A stretch of 64,000 bases of DNA, from the NCBI GenBank assembly GCA_964511075.1, contig CAZEDM010000011.1:1-64000 (forward strand). Reading direction: 5' to 3'. How positions within the stretch are numbered: position 1 is the first letter of the stretch; every line of letters starts with the position of its first letter. This DNA comes from CAZEDM01 sp964511075 (GTDB taxonomy: Bacteria > Zixibacteria > MSB-5A5 > RBG-16-43-9). The notes below the pieces were generated by a model. It worked only from the letters and a program-made list of their open reading frames with translations. It searched no databases and was not told where the DNA came from. Positions 1 to 7,557 of the stretch are shown here, piece by piece. The position numbers and the translations under genes are program-made.

Positions 1-1
1 A

Positions 2-88
2 GGTAAAGAGGTGTCAAGCGGGATATATTTCTATCAATTGAAGACCAAAGAATATTCTGAGACCAAGAAGATGGTGTTACTGAAATAG
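2..88 (+). CDS. C-terminal end of a probable type IX secreted protein (5' truncated)
   Basis: An open frame enters from the left edge and runs 28 codons to a TAG stop. It reads SSGIYFYQLKTKEYSETKKM followed by VLLK. The pattern of SGIYFY, an alternating polar/hydrophobic strand and a terminal KKM-hydrophobic-K is the usual end of a type IX secretion (Por) C-terminal sorting domain, also described as FlgD-Ig-like. Such domains direct export across the outer membrane and are then cleaved. The body of the protein lies outside the window, so its function is unknown. The assignment rests on this short tail only. It is the best phylogenetic hint in the window, pointing to an FCB-group organism. Confidence 0.7.
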   Translation, partial: GKEVSSGIYFYQLKTKEYSETKKMVLLK

Positions 89-94
89 GACCTC

Positions 95-114
95 ATCCCC
101 GCCGGTGGGGGGAT
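95..114 (+). terminator. GC-rich hairpin after the truncated secreted-protein gene
   Basis: ATCCCC and GGGGAT arms enclose a short loop, and the hairpin is followed by TTTTC. It starts seven bases after the upstream stop codon. It could be a weak intrinsic terminator or another dispersed palindrome. The U-tract is short. Confidence 0.4.
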
Positions 115-125
115 TTTCAATCTTA

Positions 126-147
126 CCCTCTTCTTAGAAGGAGAGGG
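126..147. repeat. CCTCT/AGAGG palindrome (family B)
   Basis: CCCTCTT and AGGAGAGGG arms surround a short loop. The same stem recurs at 13188, 13460, 16079, 33923 and 45393, so it belongs to a dispersed intergenic palindrome family. Confidence 0.6.
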
Positions 148-154
148 ATTAAAA

Positions 155-185
155 TGTAGGAATAGGTTTAAAACCTGTCCCTACA
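155..185 (+). repeat. GTAG-type REP palindrome, diverged copy
   Basis: The element opens with TGTAGG and closes with CCTACA, with TAGGTTT and AAACCTG arms inside. The GTAG foot plus hairpin matches the family that flanks the RAYT transposase gene at 52716. The arms differ in sequence from most other copies. Confidence 0.65.
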
Positions 186-231
186 GGATACACAATAGAT
201 AAATTTTAAAAACCCCTTGAATTTTTTTAAA

Positions 232-262
232 GCTGGAGTTAAATTACTCCAGCATTTTTTTT
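232..262 (+). terminator. Intrinsic terminator just upstream of the ferredoxin gene
   Basis: A perfect 8-bp stem (GCTGGAGT / ACTCCAGC, loop TAAATT) is followed by A and eight T residues. It ends only eight bases before the preferred ferredoxin start, so it may act as an attenuator for the ferredoxin-reductase pair rather than only closing the previous transcript. A possible promoter (TTGAAT 217-222, TAAATT 240-245, 17-bp spacing) overlaps it. The arms also match the outer ends of the GGAG repeat family (ctGGAGt / aCTCCag). Confidence 0.65.
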
Positions 263-270
263 ATCAGGGA

Positions 271-453
271 ATGGATAAGCTAAGATTAAAACCAGAACTA
301 TGTGGAGAATGTGGGGGGTGCGTGGCAGTATGTGCCTACGAAGCGCTGGAGTTGGAAAATAAGGGCTTGAGGATCAAAGAGGAACTCTGCATACTGTGCA
401 ACGAGTGCGTTGTTTTCTGCCCTTCAGGAGCACTCAAGATAAACGATGAATAA
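271..453 (+). CDS. 2[4Fe-4S] ferredoxin
   Basis: This 60-residue protein has two complete CxxCxxCxxxC cluster motifs (CGECGGCVAVC and CILCNECVVFC, the latter followed by P). That is the signature of a bacterial-type 2[4Fe-4S] ferredoxin, a soluble low-potential electron carrier. A TTG at 217 would extend the frame by 18 codons, but that stretch contains an intrinsic-terminator-like hairpin and has no ribosome binding site, so ATG 271 is preferred. The gene overlaps the following flavoprotein by 8 bases, which suggests translational coupling. The likely role is to pass electrons to that reductase. Confidence 0.85.
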   Translation: MDKLRLKPELCGECGGCVAVCAYEALELENKGLRIKEELCILCNECVVFCPSGALKINDE

Positions 454-1633
454 TAGCTATGATTGTATAGTGGTTGGGGCAGGACCAGCCGGCTCAATGG
501 CAGCTTCGGCCTTGGCTAAGAACAAGCATAAAGTCCTTTTGATAGAAAAACACAAAGAGATAGGGCGACCTCTATGCTGTGCTGAAGCCATCAGTCATAA
601 AGGACTTTCCATCTGTGGTGAAATCAATCCTGAGTGGGTAAGCTCTGAAATGCATAAAATCCTTCTGGTAAGCCCCTCAGGCAAGGAGTTAAGGCTTTCC
701 TATCCCAGTAGTGCAGGATTAGTGCTTAATCGCAAGATATTCGATAAAGAACTGGCTCTCAAGGCACAATCCCTGGGTGCTGAGTTGAAGGTCAATGCTC
801 AAGCCACAGGTTTGATAAGGAATATCAAGAAAGAGATTTGTGGAGTAAAGGTAAAAGAAAATAGTAAAGAAAAAGAATACAAGGCTAAGATAATCATAGC
901 CGCGGATGGGATCGAGTCGTTGGTGGGCAGATGGGTGGGCTTGGATAATAAACTGGAATTAGACCAGACAGATTCTGCATACCAGTATCTTCTAAGGGCA
1001 GAGAATATAGAAGAGGGTTGTATTGAATTCCATTTAGGCACCAGTTTAGCACCCGGGGGGTATGCCTGGGTCTTCCCCAAGGGAGGAAACCTGGCTAATG
1101 TGGGGTTAGCCGTGACTCCTGCTTTTGCCAGAGAGACAAAGGCTAAAGAGTTGCTGGATTACTTCGTGATGAAGAGGTTCAAGAATTTCTCGGTGATCGA
1201 GTGGATGACAGGAGGGATACCAGCTTATAACCGAAAAAGCCGATTGGTCAAGGATAACCTGCTTTTGGCAGGAGATGCCGCCAGGGTGGTGGACTCTCTT
1301 TCCGGCGCAGGAATAGCCAATGCACTCCTTTCCGGGAGAATTGCAGGGGAGGTTACCTCGGAATATTTGAGAGATGGAAAAGGTTCTTACGACTATCTGA
1401 AAAAATATGAGGAGGAGTTTCTAAAGATTAAAGGGAGGGAGTTGAGATTTTATTCCTTTTGCAGGAAAATTTACCTCAAGATGAAAGATGAGGATTTCGA
1501 GGAGGTAATTGATTTTCTAAAAATCTATCTTAAGCAGAAAGAATTGATTAGACTTACTCCTCTGGAGGTGCTGAAAGCGATAATAAAATCGAATCCTAAG
1601 CTTCTGCTTTTGATCCGGCACCTGGTTTGGTAG
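446..1633 (+). CDS. Geranylgeranyl reductase family FAD-dependent oxidoreductase
   Basis: This 395-residue flavoprotein has an N-terminal Rossmann FAD-binding motif (VVGAGPAGSMAA, residues 8-19), the EK that ends the second strand, a CCAEA segment typical of the family, and the second FAD motif LLAGDAARVVDSLSGAGI (around residues 269-286). Relatives reduce isoprenoid double bonds, for example geranylgeranyl chains of archaeal lipids, menaquinone or chlorophyll side chains, and often take electrons from ferredoxin. The adjacent overlapping ferredoxin fits that mode. The substrate here is not known; saturation of a quinone tail or polyprenyl lipid is the simplest guess. The 3' end overlaps the convergent rpsT gene by 38 bp. 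Confidence 0.8.
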   Translation: MNNSYDCIVVGAGPAGSMAASALAKNKHKVLLIEKHKEIGRPLCCAEAISHKGLSICGEINPEWVSSEMHKILLVSPSGKELRLSYPSSAGLVLNRKIFDKELALKAQSLGAELKVNAQATGLIRNIKKEICGVKVKENSKEKEYKAKIIIAADGIESLVGRWVGLDNKLELDQTDSAYQYLLRAENIEEGCIEFHLGTSLAPGGYAWVFPKGGNLANVGLAVTPAFARETKAKELLDYFVMKRFKNFSVIEWMTGGIPAYNRKSRLVKDNLLLAGDAARVVDSLSGAGIANALLSGRIAGEVTSEYLRDGKGSYDYLKKYEEEFLKIKGRELRFYSFCRKIYLKMKDEDFEEVIDFLKIYLKQKELIRLTPLEVLKAIIKSNPKLLLLIRHLVW

Positions 1634-1868
1634 CCCGGTTCAGGAGCCTGGTAAGTCTTGACTTGATGCGGGAGGCCTGATTCTGATGAATGATTCTTTT
1701 TCTCGAGGCTTTATCCAGCTGGGAGAATACCTTTTTCAGGCTCTCCGGATCAGGATTGGTCTCCGCTTTCTTGACCAGAGTCTTCAGCTGGGATTTGACC
1801 TTGCGGTTAAGTTCTTTTGCTTTTAAACTGGTCCTGGACCTTTTTTTAACATCTTTATGAATTGCCAA
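1596..1868 (-). CDS. rpsT: 30S ribosomal protein S20 (bS20)
   Basis: This 90-residue, very basic protein matches bS20 along its length: an N-terminal MAIHKDVKKRSRTS segment and the conserved SRIKSRLTRLLN tail. bS20 binds 16S rRNA helices early in small-subunit assembly. The start codon is TTG, chosen because a strong AGGAGG site lies five bases upstream and the N-terminus then matches the family. A good promoter lies upstream at 1897-1924. The 3' end runs 38 bp into the end of the convergent flavoprotein gene. Confidence 0.95.
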   Translation of the reverse strand: MAIHKDVKKRSRTSLKAKELNRKVKSQLKTLVKKAETNPDPESLKKVFSQLDKASRKRIIHQNQASRIKSRLTRLLNRATKPGAGSKAEA

Positions 1869-1896
1869 GCTTCCTCCTTTTTATTTTCGATGGATA

Positions 1897-1924
1897 AATA
1901 TAAAGAAAAATCTTCGTTTGTCAA
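1897..1924 (-). promoter_or_regulatory. Sigma-70 type promoter of rpsT
   Basis: On the minus strand a perfect TTGACA (1924-1919) is separated by 16 bp from TATATT (1902-1897). Transcription would begin near 1890, giving a leader of about 20 bases that contains the AGGAGG site of rpsT. Confidence 0.7.
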
Positions 1925-1993
1925 TTTAAAAAGAGCTGATATTCAAGGTTCGGCCGAAAAGACAGAAAACAGCTTATAATACTTAACGTAGAT

Positions 1994-3565
1994 ATGGACA
2001 GGCACGAAGGAAAAGACAAGATAGCGAAATCCACTGGATTGGTCAGCTCAGCCACTTTTTTATCCAGGGTTTTCGGCCTTATAAGGGAGCAGGTTTTCGC
2101 CTATCTTTTCGGAGCGGGTATGGCAACGGACGCCTTTGTGGCTGCTTTCCGTATCCCTAACCTCTTGAGGGACCTGTTTGCAGAAGGGGCGCTGTCTAGC
2201 GCCTTCATTCCGGTATTCAAGGAGAAACTTACCCTTGAGGGAAAAGAAAAGGCTTTTCGGCTCGCCAACTTGATAGTCAACCTCCTGCTTCTGGCTCTGC
2301 TGGTTATTATAATCCTGGGGGTTATATTCTCGCCGGCTATAGTAAATCTAATAGCTCCGGGCTTTGAGAAGGTCGAGGGCAAAATAGAACTGACCACTCT
2401 TCTGACCCGGATTATGTTCCCCTTTCTGCTTCTGGTCTCCCTGGCTGCCGTTTGTATGGGGATATTGAACTCCTTTGAAAGATTCGGCGCACCGGCTTTG
2501 GCTCCGACTATGTTTAACCTGGGAATGATCCTGGCAGGTCTCTTTATCTCCCCGTTTTTGAAGGTCCCCATTATGGGGATGGCATTCGGTGTCCTCATAG
2601 GAGGTGTAGGTCAATTTGTACTACAGTTACCCACACTATTCAGACAGGGATACAGATATAAACCTATCCTGGATTGGAAGGACCCGGGTGTAAGAAAAAT
2701 CCTTTTGCTTCTGACACCTGCTGTTTTGGGTTTAGCTTCCACCCAGGTAAATATATTCGTCAATACTCTGATCGCCTCTTTGTTACCTCAGGGCAGTGTC
2801 TCCTATCTGAACTACAGTTTCAGGCTGATGAATTTCCCCCTGGGTGTGTTCGGGGTGGCTGTTGCCACGGTGACTTTTCCCTATGTGGCGGAGAAGGCAG
2901 CTCAAAAAGACTTCAGGGAGCTTATCTCCATCTGTAGCTCCTCTTTGAAACTGATCTTCTTTTTGACCATACCCTCGGCCTTTTTTCTGGCGATTGGCTC
3001 CAAGCCTATCATCTCACTTTTGTATCAACATGGTAAATTCAGTTATGTAGATACGATCTTTACTTCTCAGGCATTGATCTTCTATGTTATCGGACTTTTC
3101 GCCTATGCCTCGGTCAGGGTTTTATCCCCGACCTTCTATACCTTGGGACAGGCCAAAATTCCGGTGATAAGCACTGCCATAGCAGTTGGGGTGAACGTAA
3201 TCCTGAATCTTATCCTTATGCATCCCTTGAGCTTTCGGGGCCTGGCTTTAGCCACCTCTATTGCGGCAATAGTGAATATAACCATCCTTTTCCTGATGCT
3301 TAACAAAAGGATTGGACCTTTTGACGTTAAGGATTTGAGGAATTCTTTTCTGAAAATCCTTCTGGCTTCCTTTCTGATGGGACTGGTTCTTCATCTTTTT
3401 CTATCTTTTTATCCGCTGGGTTTAGAGTATGGCGAACTGTTCCATAAGATAATCCTCGTAGTTATGATGATTATTCTTTCTCTTGGTAGCTATCTTTTAT
3501 TTGCTGCCCTTTTGGGAATCAAGGAGGTCAAAAGAGTATCGCGGCTCTTTGGATACAGGGGGTAA
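1994..3565 (+). CDS. murJ: Lipid II flippase MurJ (MviN)
   Basis: This 523-residue, highly hydrophobic protein starts with the family pattern IAKSTGLVSSATFLSRVFGLIRE. It continues with about fourteen membrane helices of the MOP/MATE fold, including the conserved AFRIPNLLRDLFAEGALSSAF segment. MurJ moves undecaprenyl-linked peptidoglycan precursor (lipid II) from the inner to the outer face of the cytoplasmic membrane. A TATAAT sequence at 1975-1980 lies only 14 bases before the ATG and could give a very short leader. The gene is followed five bases later by comEC, so the two are probably co-transcribed. Confidence 0.93.
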   Translation: MDRHEGKDKIAKSTGLVSSATFLSRVFGLIREQVFAYLFGAGMATDAFVAAFRIPNLLRDLFAEGALSSAFIPVFKEKLTLEGKEKAFRLANLIVNLLLLALLVIIILGVIFSPAIVNLIAPGFEKVEGKIELTTLLTRIMFPFLLLVSLAAVCMGILNSFERFGAPALAPTMFNLGMILAGLFISPFLKVPIMGMAFGVLIGGVGQFVLQLPTLFRQGYRYKPILDWKDPGVRKILLLLTPAVLGLASTQVNIFVNTLIASLLPQGSVSYLNYSFRLMNFPLGVFGVAVATVTFPYVAEKAAQKDFRELISICSSSLKLIFFLTIPSAFFLAIGSKPIISLLYQHGKFSYVDTIFTSQALIFYVIGLFAYASVRVLSPTFYTLGQAKIPVISTAIAVGVNVILNLILMHPLSFRGLALATSIAAIVNITILFLMLNKRIGPFDVKDLRNSFLKILLASFLMGLVLHLFLSFYPLGLEYGELFHKIILVVMMIILSLGSYLLFAALLGIKEVKRVSRLFGYRG

Positions 3566-3570
3566 AAAGA

Positions 3571-5868
3571 TTGAAACGCAGACCAGCGCTTCTGGCTTTA
3601 ATCTCTTACGTAGCTGGAATTCTTCTGGGTAATTATCTGGATTTATCCACCTTCATTTTGCTTTTTCTGATCATAGTTTTATTATTTTTGCTTTTCTTCC
3701 TCTTTCAGAAAAAAAATTACAGAATAATTTCAATAGCTCTTCTGCTGGTTTTAACAGGTTTCTGGAGATACGAGCTGAAATCAAGAGATTTCCCTTTAAA
3801 TCATATCTCCCGCTTCACCGGGCTTTATGGGAAAGTGAAACTCAAGGGAGCCATTTCCCGTGACCCGGATATAAGAGAGGATAAGACATTTTTGGAGGTG
3901 GATACCAGGGAATTGTACTTCGATCGGAAAAGTATTAAGACCACAGGTAAAATCCTTTTGAAGATAAAACAGCCGACCAGCCGTTTCAACTACGGGGATC
4001 TGGTTCAAGTTTACGGTTATCTTTATTCTCCTTTCCCGGCCAGGAACCCGGGTGCTTTTGATTATAAGAAATACCTGAGCTCCAGGGAGATCTTCGGATG
4101 TATGAGTCTGCAAGAAGATTCCGAGGTTCAGATCCTGGATAGAGGAGAGGGGAATTTCTTTATCTCCAAAATAATTCTGCCACTCAGGTCCTATATTCTT
4201 TCCTCTTTTAGAGTAAACCTGGGCGGAGCACATCAGGCGATTCTCAGCGGCTTCGTTTTGGGAGAGAGAAGGGAGATCCCCCAGGAGACCTATAAGCTTT
4301 TCACTGATACCGGCACTCTTCATCTTCTGGCTATCTCCGGCTCGAATGTGGCTTTAGTGATCGTTATATTCTTTGGACTCTTCAGAATATTGAGGATACC
4401 TTATAGGATTTCCCTGATACTGGTTTTTCCCCTCATCTTGATTTTCTCCTTTGTAACCGGGAATCAACCCTCAGTGGTCAGAGCCTCCATCATGGCATCC
4501 TTTTTTCTTCTCTCCCTTTTAATCGAGCGTGAGAGGGACCTTTTAAATATCTGGGCTCTGGCTGCCCTGGTTATACTTCTGCTGACTCCCTTGGCTATCT
4601 TTGATGTCGGGTTTCAGCTGTCCTTTGCCGCCACCCTGGGTTTGATCGTCTGGGTTCCAAGATTGGAGAAACTTTTTCATCACCGTTTACAGAACAGGTT
4701 CTTTAAGTATTATGTTGCACTCCCTTTTTTCGTCTCTCTTTCAGCCCAGCTTTTCACCTATCCCGTCATTGCCTACTATTTCAACGCCCTCCCGCTTTAT
4801 TCACTCTTAGCCAACCTCTTAATTGTGCCGCTTACCGGATTAGTAGTTATGGTGGGAGTGATTTCCCTTCTGGCAGGTCTTTTGAGTTTCAAACTTTCTT
4901 TTCTGTTTACCTCTTTCAACTGGTTAGGCTTGGAGTTAATCATAAAAATCTTGTCATTTTTCTCTTCTCTTCCCTCTGCTGTTTCAAAGATCCCCTCACC
5001 TTCCTATCCCTATATCCTGATTTTCTATCTGGCGCTCTTCGGCATTATTTTTCAAAAAAACCTGAAACGGTTCGGAATAGCAGCTGCTATCTCAGTTCTA
5101 TTCTTGATAGGGTTCTCCTCAATCTCCAATCTAATGACTCATAGGACAGCCGAATTGAGAATCACCTATCTTGCTACAGGAGGGGAGGCAGTTTTAGTGG
5201 AGACTCCCACAGCAGAAAAAATTCTGATAAATTTAGCAGAGGCCCCCTGGGAGGTGGAAAGAGTTATCCTTCCTTTCCTCTACAGCAGGGGAATAGCCAA
5301 ACTTGACGCTTTGATACTTACCGACGGCAAAAAACTTGAGGAGAAACTCTCGGAGCTTCTCAGGGAAATAAAGGTGAAAGAGATCTGGGTGCAAAGGGAA
5401 AGACGTGCCATCTTAGAAGGACTATACAGCCCTGAAATCAAATTCAGATGCCTGGAAGAGCTTAAGTGCACCTGGTCAAAGGTTAAGGTTTTTTCTGTTT
5501 ATCCCGATAAAAATTCTGGAAGGGGAACGGAAGAAGAAAGCCCCCTTTTGATGGTAAGCTATGACAGTTTCAGGCTCCTGCTGGCAGAGAATTTTTTGCC
5601 AGAAAATTCAATCAGGGAGCAGAGACCCGATATTGTAAGTTTCAATCCACAAGGGGAAAATTTAAACTGGATAAGAAATTACATTCTGTGCCAGGAACAG
5701 GTTAAGGGGTTTGTGATATCAGATCAGGAAAGAATCAGATATTTAAAGGACAAGTGGGATAAGGTGTTCCAGACCTCCAGGGCAGGGGCGGTATCAATTG
5801 AGGTGGATAAGAAAAGGTTTCAAATCAAAACGGTCCTGGAGAAAAGAAAGCTAAGCCAGAGTCTATAA
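3571..5868 (+). CDS. comEC: ComEC/Rec2-type DNA uptake channel with a degenerate C-terminal MBL domain
   Basis: This 765-residue protein has the usual ComEC order: two N-terminal helices, an OB-like DUF4131 domain (about 60-190), the polytopic competence domain (about 210-510, with LLAISGSNVALV and a GNQPSVVRASIMA segment), and a C-terminal region shaped like a metallo-beta-lactamase domain. The start is TTG. The C-terminal domain keeps recognisable strands (VILPFLYSRGI, LDALILTD), but the metal-binding motifs are lost: the usual DVGQGD is LATGGE, and the HxHxDH site is replaced by DGKKLEEK. The channel function of moving single-stranded DNA across the inner membrane may persist while the proposed nuclease activity is absent. 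PilT and PilB in the same window are consistent with pilus-driven DNA uptake. Confidence 0.88.
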   Translation: MKRRPALLALISYVAGILLGNYLDLSTFILLFLIIVLLFLLFFLFQKKNYRIISIALLLVLTGFWRYELKSRDFPLNHISRFTGLYGKVKLKGAISRDPDIREDKTFLEVDTRELYFDRKSIKTTGKILLKIKQPTSRFNYGDLVQVYGYLYSPFPARNPGAFDYKKYLSSREIFGCMSLQEDSEVQILDRGEGNFFISKIILPLRSYILSSFRVNLGGAHQAILSGFVLGERREIPQETYKLFTDTGTLHLLAISGSNVALVIVIFFGLFRILRIPYRISLILVFPLILIFSFVTGNQPSVVRASIMASFFLLSLLIERERDLLNIWALAALVILLLTPLAIFDVGFQLSFAATLGLIVWVPRLEKLFHHRLQNRFFKYYVALPFFVSLSAQLFTYPVIAYYFNALPLYSLLANLLIVPLTGLVVMVGVISLLAGLLSFKLSFLFTSFNWLGLELIIKILSFFSSLPSAVSKIPSPSYPYILIFYLALFGIIFQKNLKRFGIAAAISVLFLIGFSSISNLMTHRTAELRITYLATGGEAVLVETPTAEKILINLAEAPWEVERVILPFLYSRGIAKLDALILTDGKKLEEKLSELLREIKVKEIWVQRERRAILEGLYSPEIKFRCLEELKCTWSKVKVFSVYPDKNSGRGTEEESPLLMVSYDSFRLLLAENFLPENSIREQRPDIVSFNPQGENLNWIRNYILCQEQVKGFVISDQERIRYLKDKWDKVFQTSRAGAVSIEVDKKRFQIKTVLEKRKLSQSL

Positions 5869-5869
5869 G

Positions 5870-7060
5870 ATGAGTTTAACCGGGAATCTAAATACAGTAT
5901 CCTTTCCAGATCTATTACAGCTGATCAGCTCCAGCAAGAAAACCGGTATGCTTTCCCTCACGCGCCAGACCCAGAAAAAACAGATTTATTTCCGTGAAGG
6001 GAACGTGATCTATGCTACCTCCTCCAATGCCGAGGAGGAGTTATTGGGTAATCTGCTTCTGAGGTTGGGCAAGCTTTCCCAGGCGGAACTGGAGGAGGTG
6101 CTGAAAGTTCATCGCACCACCGGCAGGAAGATAGGTATAACCATTGTGGATATGGGTTATCTGAAAAAAGAAGAGCTGGTGGACTGCCTGAAACTGCAGA
6201 TCGAGGAGATCGTCTATAACCTTTTCAGCTGGAAGGAAGGCGATTTTAACTTTCAGGAAGGTAAGGAATTGGAGGAGGGACAGATAACCACCGACCTGAA
6301 TACCATGAATGTGATTATGGAGGGTACCAGAAAGATCGACGAGATGCTGGAGATGCAAAAGATTCTTCCCAAGGACGATGTGGCTTTATGCGCCAATCCC
6401 AATCCCAGGATTAAGACTGATTCGCTGCACCTGAGTTTCGAGGAATTAAAAGTCCTCCTCATGGTTGATGGGGAGAAAACCTATGCCGACGTGCTGGAGC
6501 AGAGCCCCGTGGGTGAATATAATACCTCCAGGGCGTTGCTCAAGCTTCTTGATCGCGGCATAGTGATTCAGGGAGAAAAAAGACAGACCAAGAAAGACAA
6601 GAAAAGGGAGGAATCGATTCTGCTGGAGATATTATACCAGGTTTTCTCCACAAGCTATTCGATCGTAGACAAGACCCTGACACAGAATTTAGGAGAGGTT
6701 CAGGAGAAACTCTGGAACCGGGCTTTATGTCAAAAGAAGCCTATTTTCCCGGTTATAGACCTTCTGCTGAAGAATGGAACTCTTCTCCAGTCCAAGGAGT
6801 TCATCCTGAATTTAGACAGGATTCCGGCGGAGGTAAGGTTCCATCAGGTTTTCCAGGGATTGGAGAGCCTGCTTCTGGGCTATTTAAGCTTGGCCCATCA
6901 GTTCCTGGGGGAGAACATCATCCGGCGGACTGTAACGGAGATTAAGAAAAGCACAGCCCCTTTTCTTTTGAAAGAAAGGGATATAGTCAGAAAATACGAT
7001 TTAGAAGATGACCTTTATAGATCCCTGAAAGTGGCGATAAGGGGGGAGGAGATTGTCTGA
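5870..7060 (+). CDS. DUF4388 (PATAN-like) domain protein
   Basis: The N-terminal 155 residues match the DUF4388 pattern: MSLTGNLNTVSFPDLLQLIS, then KKTGMLSL, IYFREGNVIYA and, later, LFSWKEGDFNFQEG. This domain is common in myxobacteria and other gliding or piliated bacteria and is thought to mediate protein contacts in signalling. The C-terminal 240 residues are not recognised. The gene begins two bases after comEC and overlaps the next gene by 8 bases. It is the first member of a run of genes ending in the pilus ATPase PilB. No enzymatic motif is visible. Confidence 0.75.
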   Translation: MSLTGNLNTVSFPDLLQLISSSKKTGMLSLTRQTQKKQIYFREGNVIYATSSNAEEELLGNLLLRLGKLSQAELEEVLKVHRTTGRKIGITIVDMGYLKKEELVDCLKLQIEEIVYNLFSWKEGDFNFQEGKELEEGQITTDLNTMNVIMEGTRKIDEMLEMQKILPKDDVALCANPNPRIKTDSLHLSFEELKVLLMVDGEKTYADVLEQSPVGEYNTSRALLKLLDRGIVIQGEKRQTKKDKKREESILLEILYQVFSTSYSIVDKTLTQNLGEVQEKLWNRALCQKKPIFPVIDLLLKNGTLLQSKEFILNLDRIPAEVRFHQVFQGLESLLLGYLSLAHQFLGENIIRRTVTEIKKSTAPFLLKERDIVRKYDLEDDLYRSLKVAIRGEEIV

Positions 7061-7460
7061 AGGGGAGGTTCAGTTGAGGCTTTTATCGAAAAAAGCAGGG
7101 TGGGGCTGGTTGAGTTTGGCCTGGGTGTTTCTCAGCTGGAGTGATGCCTTAGCCCAATCCCAGACTAAAACGGAATCCTCGTTCCTGGAAGCTTTGTTCA
7201 GTTTTCTCATTCTCATAGTATTATGCGGCGGGATTTACCTTGCCCTGAAAATCCATTCGCTTCTGAAAGGCGGTGAGCTTTCCCCGGTCTGGGTTTTCTC
7301 GGGTTTAGCCCTGGCGGTTTTATTTGTTTCCATTTTATTAGTATTTTTAAACAATTTAGGCATTTTAAGCAGTGTGGCTAATTTCGTTTTTCTCCTGCAG
7401 TTTTTTGGATTTTTCCTTCTGGTCTTTGGATTGGTCCTTCTCAAGAAAAAGCTGAGTTGA
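7053..7460 (+). CDS. Small membrane protein, unknown function
   Basis: This 135-residue protein starts at a TTG that overlaps the preceding stop. Residues 18-35 look like a signal sequence or first helix with a possible cleavage site after SDALA. Three further hydrophobic segments follow (about 45-68, 78-100 and 105-130), ending in LLKKKLS. No family is recognised. Its position inside the DUF4388/roadblock/MglA run suggests a role with that cluster, but this is inference from context only. Confidence 0.6.
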   Translation: MSEGEVQLRLLSKKAGWGWLSLAWVFLSWSDALAQSQTKTESSFLEALFSFLILIVLCGGIYLALKIHSLLKGGELSPVWVFSGLALAVLFVSILLVFLNNLGILSSVANFVFLLQFFGFFLLVFGLVLLKKKLS

Positions 7461-7557
7461 GCGAGGACCTACCCCTAAAACCCTTTATTTCAAGTAAAGT
7501 TATCCTTTTAAACTGTCGATAAAACCTATGGTATATCCTTTTTAGAGAGAAAGGATT

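Noticed and set aside
2101..2598. 165-codon antisense frame within murJ
   Set aside because: MurJ is full length and well conserved on the plus strand; the antisense product is unlike any protein I know and has no ribosome site.
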